From Alopecurus myosuroides (taxonomy: Eukaryota > Streptophyta > Magnoliopsida > Poales > Poaceae), in NCBI GenBank assembly GCA_028641055.1, contig CM054058.1, forward strand, positions 495,131,166 through 495,195,165: a stretch of DNA of 64,000 nucleotides, in the 5' to 3' direction. Below are positions 25,535 through 37,383 of this stretch, piece after piece. The position numbers and the translations under genes were made by a program. The notes below the pieces were generated by a model that was given only the letters and a program-made list of their open reading frames with translations, searched no databases and was not told where the DNA came from. How positions within the stretch are numbered: the stretch's first letter is position 1; each line of letters begins with the position of its first letter.

Positions 25535-25868
25535 CATCACCCCATGGCGCGGCCAGGGGCGCGCCGCCCTATGGTGTGGCCCCCCTCCGGGTCTCTTCGG
25601 AACTCTGTGGAACCTTCGGGAATTCTAAGACTTCCGGGCTTCAAATTTTCCAATTCCGAGAATATTTTCAGAACAACTTTTCTGAAACTAAAAACAACAG
25701 AAAAAAGGGAACTGGCTCTGTGGCATCTAGTCAATAGGTTAGTCCAGAAAATCGATTAAAATAACATAAAGTGTATAGCAAACATGTCGGAAACAATAAG
25801 AAAACAACATGGAACATCAGAAATGAAGGATACGTTTATGACATATCACACGCCATCAAGCTCTTTTC

Positions 25869-25886
25869 TGGCGCTGTTGCCGGGGA
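25869..25886 (+). promoter_or_regulatory. Primer-binding site of element B
   Basis: TGGCGCTGTTGCCGGGGA differs at one base from the tRNA-Asp-type site TGGCGCCGTTGCCGGGGA and follows the LTR end CCATCA by ten bases. It fixes the plus orientation of B. Confidence 0.8.
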
Positions 25887-26053
25887 GGAAGAGGATTTCT
25901 GCAAGGGGATTCTCTCACTTCCAATATCTTTACTTTGTTTTGTTTTGCCTAGTTTAGTTTATTTTGTCTGGTTTGTTTCTCTATATAAAGAACACACAAA
26001 AAATTAGTCCTTATTTTAGTCGTTATTTTTATCCTATTTTTAATCTTGCTAAA

Positions 26054-28023
26054 ATGAGTACTCCTAAGAACAACAATGATTTTATTAGCACACCTACTAC
26101 TCCACCTGCTCCTACTGCTGATTTTTATGAGATAAAGCATGTCCTGTTAAATCTTGTTTTGAGAGAGCAATTTTCTGATGTTAGTACTGATGTTGTTGCT
26201 GCCCATCTTAATAATTATTTTGAACTCTAGGAGATGCAAAAATCTAAGGATGTAGATGGAGATATTATTAAACTGAAATGATTTCCTTTCTCTTTAAGAG
26301 GAATAGCTAAAGAATGGTTGCTATCTTAGATTAGAAATAGTATTGATTCATGGACTAAATGTAAACATGCTTTCATTGGAAAATATTATCCTCATGCTAA
26401 GATTATATCTCTAAGAAGTAGCATTATGAATTTTTAGCAACTTGATAATGAGCATGTTGCTAAAGCTTCGGAAAGAATGAAATCTTTGGTAAAGAATTGT
26501 CCCACTCATGGACTGACTATTTGGATAATCATCCAAACCTTTTATGCAGGTCTGAATTTTTCTTCAAGAAAATTTATGGACTCAGCTGCTGGAGGAACCT
26601 TTATGTCCATCACTTTGGGCTCTGCAACAAATCTTCTTGATGATATGATGATAAATTATTCTGGATGGCACAAATTATTCTGGATGGCACACTGAGAGAG
26701 CTCCACGAGGTAAAAAGGTAAATTCTGTTGAAGAAACCTCTTCCTTGAGTGATAGACTTGATGCTATTATGTCTATGCTTGTTAATGGTAAAACTTATGT
26801 TATTCCAAACAATGTTCCTTTGGCCTCTTTGGTTGCTCAAGAAGATCATGTTGATGTGAACTTCATTAAAAAAATTCAACAACAATGCTTATAGGAATAA
26901 TTTTGGTAGCAACAATTATAGTCCATATCCTTCTAATAATGGTAATGGTTATGCCAACTTTTCTAATAAGTGTACCCTCTGATGTTGAAAACATGCTTAA
27001 TAATTTTATTAGTACACAAACTTGTTTTAATAAATCTGTTGAGGAAAAGTTTGGCAAAATTGATGTTCTTGCTTCTAAAGTTGATACCCTTGCTCTTGAT
27101 GTAGATCTTCTGAAACTAAAGGTTATGACCCATGATGTTAAAGAAAGCAAAACTTTGAATGTCATTCAAGTTAGAATTGATGACAATGTTAGGATGTTAG
27201 CTGAACTGCATGCTAGATGGGAAAGAGAAGATGAAATAGATAGAAAGAATAATATAGCTAATGTTTGCACCATTACCACCACTAGTAAAACTGAAGCTTC
27301 TCATGTTAGTAAACCTTCCACTATTAATGGTAAAGTAATTGGTGTTGGCAATACTTCCACACTTCTGATGCTAAACGTTTAAAATTGCTTGAAACCACTA
27401 AAACGGTTCCTCATAAAAGTGCTAATTTTTTTCGAAATATGGGAGACAATGGTCCCATTACCTTTGATAAAAATTATCTTGATTTTGATGATTGCAATAT
27501 ATCTGAAGTAATTATGTTCCTACAAAATCTTGCTAGTTGTCCTAATGCTAGTACTATGAATATGGCTTTCACAAAACATATTACCAATGCTCTCATGCAA
27601 ATTAGAGAAGAAGAATTAAAGCGTGAAGCCTCTATCCCTTGGAAGTTAGATGATGGTTCAGAAACCATCATTAAAATGAATGTGAATGATGTTGATTGTA
27701 ATGCTTTACGTGATCTTTGTGCTAGTATCTCTGTTATGCCTAAGAAACTTTATGATATGCTTGATTTGCCACCTTTGGAACACTGTTATTTGGATGTTCG
27801 TCTTGCTGATAATCTTAGAAAGAAACTGTTGGGGAAAGTTGATGATGTTCTTATTATGGTTAACAATAACATTTTCCCTGTTGATTTCATTGTTATGAAT
27901 ATTGAATGCAGTGCTTCTTGTCCTATTGTTTTGGGAAGACCTTTTCTTAGAACTATTGGTGTTGTTATTGATATGAAAGAGGAGAATATTAAATATCAAT
28001 TCCCACTCAAGAAAGGTATGTAA
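26054..28023 (+). pseudogene. Decayed gag-protease of element B
   Basis: From the ATG at 26054 (MSTPKNNNDF) a gag-like reading continues, with several in-frame stops between about 26230 and 26440 and a frame change later. The gag core is visible as KEWLLS, IDSWTKCKHAFIGKYYP and MKSLVKNCPTHGL. From 27385 to 28023 one open frame encodes an aspartic-protease-like domain: ISVMPKKLYDMLDLPPLE, DDVLIMVNNNIFPVDF and CPIVLGRPFLRT. The expected D-L-G-A catalytic loop reads D-L-C-A, so the glycine is lost. RT, RNase H and integrase are absent downstream. The element could not have moved on its own in this state. Confidence 0.75.
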
Positions 28024-29390
28024 CACTTTACTATGAAGAGAATGAAGTTTCCTTTTGATTCTATTATGAGAACTAGTTACAATTTGGATGCTTCTTCACT
28101 TGAAAATACTTGATTCTAACTTTCTGTGCCTAGCTAAAAGGCATTAAAGAAAAGCACTTCTTGGGAGATAACCTATGGTTTTATTTTTGCATTGTTTTTC
28201 TCTGTTTTCTTTGAGTAAAAGTGTTGTTTACTTCTGTAGAAACTCCTTTGTATATTTATTTTCTCGCATTTTTTGTGTCAAGTAAAGTATCTAGTAAAAG
28301 TTGAGGTTAGATTTGGATTTATGCGCAGGAAACAGATTTCTGCTGTCCACCGTTAAATTCGTGTAAATTCACAGAAAGATCGAAATTACATGCAAAATTT
28401 TATGCTTATTCCTCAGCCCATTTCGAAATTTTTTCTTGCTTTACTTGTTTCGATTTTAGCAACATAAGTGCCCCGAAAAAATTCGGCTTTACAGATTGTT
28501 TTGGTTTTGACAGATTCTGCCTTTTTACTTGCATTCTCTCTTTTATTATGTCGAGTGGATTTATTTGCTCCACAAAACATCAGTGGCTCTAGATAGTGTT
28601 TGATAAGTATTAATAATTCTTGTGTACATGGAGAAAATGTGAGATTTTTATTATGCACTAACCCTCTAATGTGAATTACATTGAGTTTGGAGCGAAGAAA
28701 GATTTCAAGGGTCAAGAGAAGAGAGTGATATAATGTGATCAAGAAGAGTGCAAGGCCAAACCTTGGGGATGCCCCCGTGGTTTATCACAGCAAACTCTAA
28801 GAAAACTCAAGCGTCTAAGATTGGTGATGCCCATGGAATCCCCTTCTTCATCGCCAATTTATCAGGTCACTTCTAGTGAAACTATATTTTTATTCGGTCA
28901 CATCATATGCACTTTACTTGGAGCGTCTATTTGTTTTTTGTTTTGTTTTCTTTTGTTCTCTTTGATGCAATAAATATAGTTGAAACCCAGCATTATTTGT
29001 GTGGGAGAGATACACGCTCCGCTTTTTCATATGTATACTCGCTTTCTTCCATGCTCGTATTCTTAGTTCTTCTTCTAGCTGTTGTAAATCCTTTTAGCTC
29101 CTGTTTTTGAGGCATCTCTTATTCAGAGCTATTAGTTCTAGTAGAGTTATGTTAGCAATCTCTTGTTTCATTTCTATATTAGTTGGAGAGTTTGTGTTGA
29201 AATATATATTGTTTGGTGTTTGGTAGAAATAGAAAATGCTACATGTGGTAGATGGTATGTTAGAAAAACTTGCATGCTCTAGTAGGTCATTAAACTGTTT
29301 CACTTGATTATCTGATGTTGTTTTGAGATATTAATATGCTTAATGGTAAACCTTCTGGTCTAGTAAAGTAAAAACAATTAATGGTTGGTC
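28024..29390 (+). other. Non-coding tail of element B
   Basis: No gene is seen. The left two thirds match the non-coding region of A in inverted orientation. From about 29110 on the sequence no longer matches recognisably, and B ends near 29390 without a polypurine tract or LTR. Confidence 0.55.
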
Positions 29391-30372
29391 TAGAAGCTTG
29401 AAACTGTATCACACTCGAAAAACGAGTTGATAGTATAATGGTGTATGACTTCCTCTGCGGATAAGAATCGTGATGCCTTTTTGTTACGTGCTACGGTCGG
29501 GGCATTATGATTTATAACATCTAGAGCATTATCATATAAATTTTCTAGACAAACTTTCTCAATATCATGCATATCAATAGTTGAAATAAATAGAGGATTA
29601 TCATAAGATTTATCAAAGTAGAATGGATTATCATAAATAACAGTAGCAATATCATTCTCACAAGTTTCATTCATAGTAGTATCAAGGTCACAAGTATAGC
29701 AAGTATTAACTTCATAAAAATTGGATATTTCAAAAGAATCAATAGGATCATCACAACTATGTGTAAAAGAGTTACTCTCATTTGGACGTAGACATGGGTA
29801 GCTCCATTCTTCCTCTTCTTTATCATCACTCTCCTCCTCTTTTTCATCCAATGAGCTTCCAGATTCACCAATTTCTTCTTCCATAGGCTCCTGCAAGGCA
29901 TCAGTTACTTCTTTTGGTGGAGAGCATCTTTTAAGATATTTAATTATATAGTAATTACGATCCTTGTAATTATCAAAGCAATATTCAAGTATATCATAGA
30001 TCTCATATTTATATGGTGCATCATCAATGTTTTCAAGAAAATAAGCAATTTCAAATGCACCCTTCCAAGCAATAAATTCCTCAATTTGTTCCACATCATC
30101 AAAGTCATAATTTCCCTTAACATAAGAAGATATGGTAACATCATCATTATACTCACATTGAAATGGAAGGTGTTTATACCTCCTACAGCAACAAGATTTA
30201 TCAAAGCAATAACTAATATTATAAGTAAAGCACAAGTTTCTAGCAATGATATGCAAATTTGTTCCCATAAGTGTTTCCCTTTTTGTGACAAGCGGTGTTC
30301 CTTATAATATTTTTGTTGTTCATCCGTGAACCCACCTTGCCAATAAGATCTAGTTTCAAAGACATCAAACAT
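29390..30372 (-). pseudogene. Acidic ORF of element D, frameshifted
   Basis: Homologue of the 17252-17986 ORF. It starts at the ATG at 30372 (MFDVFETRSYWQGGF), keeps KEHRLSQKGKHLWEQ, changes frame near 30255, and continues from CFDKSCCCRRYKHLPFQC through the acidic run (DEKEEESDDKEEEEW) to a tail absent from A (DNPLFISTIDMHDIEKVC ... FECDTVSSF). With A, it shows which parts of the protein are conserved. Function unknown. Confidence 0.65.
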
Positions 30373-31015
30373 TGCTAGCAAGCATGATAAAGCAAGTAAC
30401 AAGCAAAATAACAAAGTAAAGAGATTGGAGGTGAGAGACTCTCCTTGAAGAAATTCTCTTCCTCCCTGGCAATGGCGCCAGAAAAGTGCTTGATGCGCGT
30501 GTAACACATGTTCGTTGGGAGACCCCAAGACGAAGGTTTGATGAGCACAGCAGCAAGTTTCCCTCAGAAAGAAACCAAGGTTGAATCGACCAGTAGGAGG
30601 AAGGAGTAACTTCAGAAGGTTGATGCAGTTGAGATGGTAGAGCGCAATACCGGTTTAGCAGCAACGTGGAACCTACACAACACAATCAAATCACTTTGCC
30701 CCAACAAAGCAGTAAGACTGTCAATCTCACCGATTTTTCTGAACACAAAAAGGTTAAACATATGGTGTGGAAAACAGTATGAGAACACTATGAAAAAAGT
30801 AGTAGCAGTGTGAAAATAGTAGTTGCAGTGGTTGTATTACCAGGGATGAGAAAATGGACTGGGGTCCACACTTCACTAGAGGTGTCTCTCCATAAAAGAT
30901 AGCTAACATGCGTGGTGAACAAATTACAGCTGGGCAATTAAGAGATAAAGAAACATGCATGACATAAAGATTACTATGAGATTCATGCGGGCATTACAAC
31001 AAAATACATAGATCG
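29390..31015 (-). mobile_element. Truncated LTR element D, tail to tail with B
   Basis: The 5' LTR piece (30491-31015) ends CGCGCATCA on the minus strand and is followed by a primer site TGGCGCCATTGCCAGGGA (30463-30480). The LTR is cut at about 31015 (after ACATAGATCGT). Its missing part would correspond to the first ~1 kb of the A LTR. The internal region contains the acidic ORF and stops near 29400-29500. No 3' LTR remains. Confidence 0.75.
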
Positions 31016-31577
31016 TTGATGGCTAGGTTGAGACTCCAAGTGCAGAGTGTGTAGCTAGTGGCAAGCCTTCTTCCCCACGAGGGTGACTCGAGGGTTTATA
31101 TCGAACTCTTGGGGAGCCAGTATTTCAGCAGTTGTCTTCCAAGCTTCCTCCAGGATCATGCAAACAAGTAGAGAATTTTGTGCCCTCAACCTCACCAAGT
31201 GGTTGTCAAGCACAAGGTGTGAGACTTCTAAATTGCAATACAAAACTGAAAGTAAATGTGCAATAATTAAATCTACTACTAATTGCAAATGAGAAAATAA
31301 ATATGCAATGGATTGTTTTTGTATTTTTGTGATGCATGTGGTGATGGAGATAATGTAAATTCGAATTGGAGACAAGTAAAGTAAAGTGCAAGTAAAGTAA
31401 ATTGCAGCGAAGTAACTAGAGTGTTTTCTTATATTTAAAATAGGACCGGGGTTCATGGTTTCACACTTGCATTCTCTCAAATAAATTGGTAGACGGTGGA
31501 CATAAAGAATTACATGTGAGATTACAATAACATGTTTAACATTGAGTACTTTCATATGGGCATCATGTCCTAGCATA
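31016..31577. other. Unassigned AT-rich sequence before the CACTA end
   Basis: No gene or known terminal repeat was recognised. The block begins TGATGGCTAGG just where the D LTR is cut, and runs to the CACTA terminus at 31578. It could be a fragment of another retroelement. Confidence 0.35.
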
Positions 31578-34500
31578 CACTATAAGAGAACCGGTCTCTT
31601 GCAACGAAATCTGTAGCTACGGTTTTTTTTCGTCGCGATATAATCACAAATTACCACGACCTCTCAGGTTGGTGATAGGGCACTCGTATTTCCACGACTC
31701 ATTTTGGTGGCGATAAATTGTCGTTCTGTTGCGGTAGAGGCCTCCTATTGCCACGATTTGTACTGCTGTTGGAATACAAGCGCGTTGTTGCGACAGAGTA
31801 TTTTCGTTGCGCGAGGCACTCCTTTTGTTGCCTTAGAGACATGGTATTCCAACGAAATAAGCATTCGTGGTGATATTCAGTCATATATTGCAACATCTGT
31901 ATTTGTGTTGCGGTAGTTACAAATATTGTTGCAAAAAAAAAGCTAACTATTGCAACCAAATTTTTCGTGCGGCAATACCATATGTTTTTCGCCTCAAATT
32001 TATCCTGCGGCAATACCGATTGTTTACTGCGACAATTTGGGTCATATGGTAATAGGTTAAACGTAAAGCAACAATCACTGTACTGTTGCGAAAATGAACA
32101 AGTTATTTTGCAACGACCATTCATAGACTAGCTTAACGGGCCTCATGGGCCGTGCCCTTGATCACTGTTGCAATTTTCTTAGGACCACAATTCATTTTTG
32201 GTCCAGTATCTCAGTTTGGTGAGCACATTATTATTTTTAAATATTGTTTGCAACTGAATTTCTGCAGCACTTAGCATTTTACTAATGTTGCAACAAGTGA
32301 CAGTACTTAATAATCAATCAAGAACTCATATAAGACGCAATTTCACTAGTACATTTATCATGGAAATTCAAAATTTCTAAACACTGGAACTTTGGAATCT
32401 TTAAACAAAAATTATGTTATTACACGATCTTTCATCCATGCATGTTCATGGCAAAACATTTAAGCCAAACAGTGCAGAGACAGCCTACACAAAGAATCCA
32501 TGGTCATCATCCAATTCATCTTGTACCAAAGGAGCAACATGACCATCATTTATGTAAGCCTCATCATCATCAGTATCAGCATCATATTCGACTTGGTCTT
32601 CGTCAAAATCAGCAGGTCTTAAATTATTTATGACTGAAACATCAACGCTGGTTCCTTCATCATCATTTCTACATCAACTAGTAATATCGTCAGGTAAAGT
32701 AAATTCTGGAACTGTAATTCCTGCATCGACGACATCCTGTACATCTGCATCACCACGTTCATCTCCTTCTGCAAGATCATCTAGGTCTGCACCATTTAAA
32801 ACCGAAGGAGCAAACAAATTGCGTGGATTCATTTTTATAGCACTTGCCCAATTAGGGCTCTTCACATCTCTTACATAGAAAACCTGTGCATCTTGGATGC
32901 CTAGAATGTAAGGGTCTTCCGTGAATCGGTGTACACTAGTGTCAAGGTCAATAATTCCATATTTGTCCCTCCTATACCCCTTACTATGATTTCTATTGGC
33001 AGGAGGCACGTCGAACCAGTCGCACTGCAATAGAACAACCTCCTTATCAGGAGGAAAGTCAAGAAATATGATTTTCTTTATCACCCCATAATAATCAGTA
33101 CTGCCGGTGCTTCCTTGCGCGTTGACTACGACGCCACTATTTTGGGTACTCAAGTCAAGCTCTATTTCGGTATTACGAAAGTAATATCCATTCAGTACTG
33201 TACGGTTGAACACACGAGCAATTTGATCAGGCCCTTTAGCTAGTGTATACAACAGACTGTTGACCTTCCCATCTTTATGGAGTTGTGTGATCTGTTTCAT
33301 GGAATAGAATATGTGTGAGTGTACTATACACCATTGTTTTTTTATTACGAGAAACATTTATGAAAATGCTAAAGTACCTTACCCGTCTTTCGAACCAGCC
33401 AACAAAATCTTCCTTGTGTTTCTTTTTAGGATTAGGACAATTGTTCTTTTTGAGCTCGTCAATATATTCCCTTCAAAAAGAAATGATATATGGTTACTTC
33501 ATAACCAAAGTGTTAATGCATATCATGATATGAAACAAATACATAAGTTTTCTTACTGAATCCATGGCTCGGTTTCCTCGCAGTTTGTTATTATGTAGTG
33601 CCTCATTTGATTAAGAGCTTCCAAAGACAGTGATTCACGGGCAAAACCTTTCTTGGAGTAATCAACTGCACTCATTATGCTAATCCCTGTTGGTGCCTCA
33701 TCTGTAGCTCCATCTGCATGGTGTTCGGACTGACTTATTTTTGTAGGCGAGCCTTTAACGAATCGACTGCAGAACGTCATGCACTCTTCAAGTATGTACC
33801 CCTCTGCAATTGAACCTTCTGGATGAGCCTTGTTACGTACATATCCCTTCAACGTACGCAAGTATCTCTCAACCGGATACATCCATCTATACTGTACAGG
33901 CCCTGCAAACCATGCTTCTCGAGCTAGATGAATTGGGAGATGCATCATAATATCAAAGAAAGCTGGTGGATATATCATCTCTAGCTGACATAGAATTACT
34001 GCAATTTGTTGGTCCAAATTCAACAAATCCTCATCCCTTAACTCCTTGGAGCATAAATCGGAAAAGAATTTACTGAGCTGAAGCAATGGGGGTAAGGACA
34101 TTCTCCGGCAGAAGCTTGCGCAACGCAATAGGAAGAAGTTTCTGTAATATAACATGGCAGTCATGAGTTTTGAGTCCACTAAACTTGCACTACTCGAGGA
34201 CCACACATCGCTTAATGTGTGAAGCATAGCCATCAGGCATCCGTATGCTCTGCAGAAACCTGAGCATCATTATCTTCTCTTCCTTTTTTAAAGCATACAC
34301 GCCTTTCTTAAGTTTGTACTTATCCTTACCGGCGGGCTTTGCGTGCTGATCCTCCCTAATTTTCAAAAACTCCAAATCTACGCGAGCCTTCATACCATCC
34401 TTTGTTTTCCCATCCATCTCAAGCAAAGTACCCAGAATGCTGTCACAAATGTTCTTCTCGATGTGCATAACATCCAAATTGTGCCTCACGAGCAAGTGCT

Positions 34501-36142
34501 GCCAATACGGGAGCTGGAAGAACACACTTTTCTTCCGCCAATTGTGCCAGGGATTAGTTTCCGGTCGCTTTCTCTTATTTGACCGCCCAAATGGTTCATG
34601 CTGAATGCTATCAAGCTCCTTTAGAACTTCAATGCCTGTAAGTGGCACCGGGGCGTCTCTATGGTCTGGCTTGTTGTTGAACATAACCTTGTTTCGACGC
34701 CATTTGTGTTGTTTCCGTAGAAAACGTCGGTGTCCCATGTAGCAATGCTTTCTACCATACCGGAGCCATAAAAAGTCTGTATGCTTGTGGCAGTAAGGGC
34801 ATGCTAGCTTGCCTTTTGTGCTCCAACCACTCAGCATTGCGTAAGCCGGGTAGTCATTGATGGTCCACAACACGCATGCATACAACGTGAAATTTTGTTT
34901 AGTTGCAGCATCATATGCTTCAACACCATCCTCCCATAGAACTAACAGTTCATCAATCAAAGGCTGTAAGTACACATCAATGTTATTTCCTGCTGACTTT
35001 GGTCCTGGAATAATCATTGACATTATCCAGTTCTCTTGTTTCATACACATCCATGGTGGCAAGTTATATGGGATCAGAATGACAGGCCATGTAGTGTGTG
35101 ATATACTCATGAGCCCAAAGGGGTTGAATCCATCTGAAGCAAGGCCAAGCCGAACACTGCGAGCATCTTTTGCGAATTCTTTCTGACTATATCTTTCATC
35201 AAGGCTTTTCCAGGCCTTCGAATCTGCAGGATGCCTCATTATGCCATCATCTTTACGTTTCTCCTTATGCCATTTCATATCAGTTGACATATCTTCTGTC
35301 ATGTACAGCCTTTGCAGTCTTTGAATGAGTGGGAAATACCATAGAACTTTCTGTGGCACTTGCTTCTTTGATTTACGGATCGATGAATCAGCTTTGTCTA
35401 CGGTTGGACTTGATTTCCATCGAGACGTATGACAGACAGGGCATTCTTGGGCATCATCATGCTCATTACGGAATAGCACACAATCATTATAGCACGCGTG
35501 TATCTTCTTGTAATCCAGTCCAAACTCTCGAATGACCTTCCTTACTTGTGCGAGATTAGTAGGAATGCAGTGACCCTTTGGCAGCACCTCCGTGAACATC
35601 CGCAGCATTAAGTCACATGCTCTGTTGGTCATCCCAGACACGCACTTGATTTGGTAAAGCTTCACAATGAAAGATATCTTTGTGACCTCCTCACAACCTG
35701 GGTACAACGATGTTTTTCCCTCTTCCAATACTTTGTAGAACGCCTTTGCAGATGCATTTGGCTCCTGCTTCATTCCATCACCGCTCGTGTCTCCTGCATT
35801 ACTTCCCACTTTTGTGGCCCTTATCAGAGTATCGAGTATGTCACATATCCCTTCACCACCACCTGCATCGTCTTCATCATCAGAATCTTCAGACATGTTG
35901 TCCTCCTCGGGTTCACCATGGAATACCCATTTTTTGTAGGACGGATCCATCCCATTCTTAAGTAAGTGCATTTGGATCTCCTTTTTAGTTTTCTGAGCAT
36001 TATTCAGACATTTCATACACGGGCAAAAGTTTCTTGCGTCTGGTTCAGCACCATCAAAACTAAGTTCCAAGAAACTCTCGATGCCACTTTGCCACTCCAC
36101 AGAATCTCTATCCTTCTCCATCCAGCTCTTGTCTTGTGACAT
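31578..36142 (-). mobile_element. CACTA (En/Spm-type) transposon, one end identified
   Basis: The terminal sequence CACTATAAGAGAACCGG begins at 31578. The next 500 bp carry many short subterminal repeats of the TTGCGGCAATAC / GTTGCGACA kind, typical of CACTA ends. The transposase gene reads away from the right and ends about 0.9 kb inside this terminus. The partner terminus to the right was not found, so the right limit given here is only the transposase start. Confidence 0.8.
32485..36142 (-). pseudogene. CACTA transposase (TNP2-like), broken
   Basis: A 650-codon frame (34190-36142) starts MSQDKSWMEKDRDSVEW. It contains a transposase-associated zinc-binding region (CPCMKCLNN) and the tnp2-type core (HTTWPVILIPYNLPPWMC, MLSGWSTKGKLACPYCH, VRHNLDVMHIEKNICDSIL). 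A TAG at 34190 interrupts it, and a frame change near 34095 leads into the next domain (QLEMIYPPAFFDIMMHLPIH, WMYPVERYLRTLKGYVRN). After introns, exons near 33375-33474 (EYIDELKKNNCPNPKKKHK) and 32674-33308 (DUF4216-like: NGYYFRNTEIE, LQCDWFDVPP) follow. A TGA at 32674 precedes an acidic tail ending GFFV at 32485. Cut-and-paste transposase by family; inactive here. Confidence 0.85.
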
Positions 36143-37383
36143 TTTGCGTTATCTCCGTTTAGCCGGTCTTGTAGAAAAAAAGGAGCAGCATTAGTTCACA
36201 CAAAAGTATTTCGAAACAACAAATACATCAGAGAGACAGGCATACTGGTCTTTCAAGTCAGTAAGAATTGCAGGGGATTAGATTAGACATTACTTCACAA
36301 CACAGCGTTCGATTGAAACTAACACTTACACCTAAAACTGACATGGCTATGAAAATATAAAACCTAGTTCGTACCTGAATTCCTGACATTGCTATGAATA
36401 TTAAACTAACACTTACAACTGAAACTGATAAAACAGACACGCATATGTGAACACAAGCAGCTAGTCTATCTGACAGCAATTGCAATCGCCATTAACTTCA
36501 TCGAACCGGCAGGATGGAAACCAAGGATTTCATCAGTATTGGTACAAACCTTGTAATTGTGTCTGACGAGCGGCGGAAGCAGCGGTTGAGTACAAGTCGG
36601 CGGGGCAGCGTTGGCGGCAGTTCAATAGTTTACGCTAATCGAGTTCGGATGGCGGCGAGGTAATAGTGGCGGATTGATCGGTCGTGCAGGACCGATACGG
36701 CGGCGAAGTCGCCTGAGAACGGATAGAGCGGCGTTGTCGTGTGGGGGCAGGGCAGTTTGGAGGAGACCGGGCGGACAAACGTAGCCCTTTCGCTCGCCCA
36801 ATGGACCAACCGGAGTATGGGCCTATTAATTGTACAATTTGTCTTCACAGCCCATTTGCCTTGTGAACAATATGTTTTTCCCTTGGCAATAACGTTCAAG
36901 TATTATAAATGCTCTATTAAGTTTTACTAGTTTCATTTTATGATTAAATTAATTCATTTCGAAATGCATTGTTGTGTTAATATTCAACACTAGTCGGAAA
37001 AGCCCTGTTATTGGTGTGGTTTTTCTTCAGTTCTGGCATGAAACTCGTACGCCCCTGCTATCTAGGTGTCCACTGGCGTGTTTCTGGAATCGACACAGGT
37101 TATACTACATGATCATTGGCGTTGTTGTCATAGTCCACATCACTATCCTATAGAAATCGGTAAATAAAAAGGGTATGTAATATTGACTAGAAGCGCACAA
37201 ATGGTATTCAATTATGAGATAACATAACAAGCATTAAAAAAAAACCGCATAAACATTCAAAGATTCAACCAGATAGTACTCAACATTAACATGTAATCTA
37301 AAAGTTCGCATAAAGCTAGAACTCTCAGCTACAACAACGATACCTACTCATCATCTGACTGAATAATGACAACATGTGTATCC
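36143..37383. other. Region upstream of the CACTA transposase
   Basis: The GC-rich part (about 36560-36790), read on the minus strand, ends in a donor-like ACAAG|GTTTGT near 36550 and may be a non-coding first exon of the transposase. The rest (36800-37383) is AT-rich. A CACTAGTCGG at 36988 was considered as a terminus and not accepted. Confidence 0.35.

Larger units (their letters stand above)
12476..25848 (-). mobile_element. LTR retrotransposon A, nested in B
   Basis: Both ends are present. The 3' LTR is 12476-14057 (1,582 bp). The 5' LTR is 18235-19512 plus 25540-25848 (about 1,587 bp), interrupted by insertion F. Each LTR reads TGAT...CATCA on the minus strand. The flanking 5-bp duplication CACGC is exact (12471-12475 and 25849-25853). 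The internal region has a tRNA-Asp-type primer site, one acidic ORF (17252-17986) and about 3 kb without reading frames. No RT, RNase H or integrase was seen, so the element looks non-autonomous. Confidence 0.9.
9144..29390 (+). mobile_element. LTR retrotransposon B, nested host, 3' end lost
   Basis: The 5' LTR is split into 9144-9926, 11646-12475 and 25854-25858. The start reads TTATATGTCTC in place of the family's TGATACGTCTC. The LTR end CCATCA is followed by a primer-binding site at 25869. Without the inserted DNA the LTR is about 1.6 kb, as in element A. The internal region holds a decayed gag-protease (26054-28023) and about 1.3 kb of non-coding sequence shared with A. No 3' LTR follows: the sequence passes into element D near 29390. 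Gypsy-like by gag/protease type; I do not assign a named family. Confidence 0.75.

Noticed and set aside
36988..37020. CACTAGTCGGAAAAGCCC as a second CACTA terminus
   Set aside because: It points into the gene island and not towards the transposase, and no matching inverted end was found.
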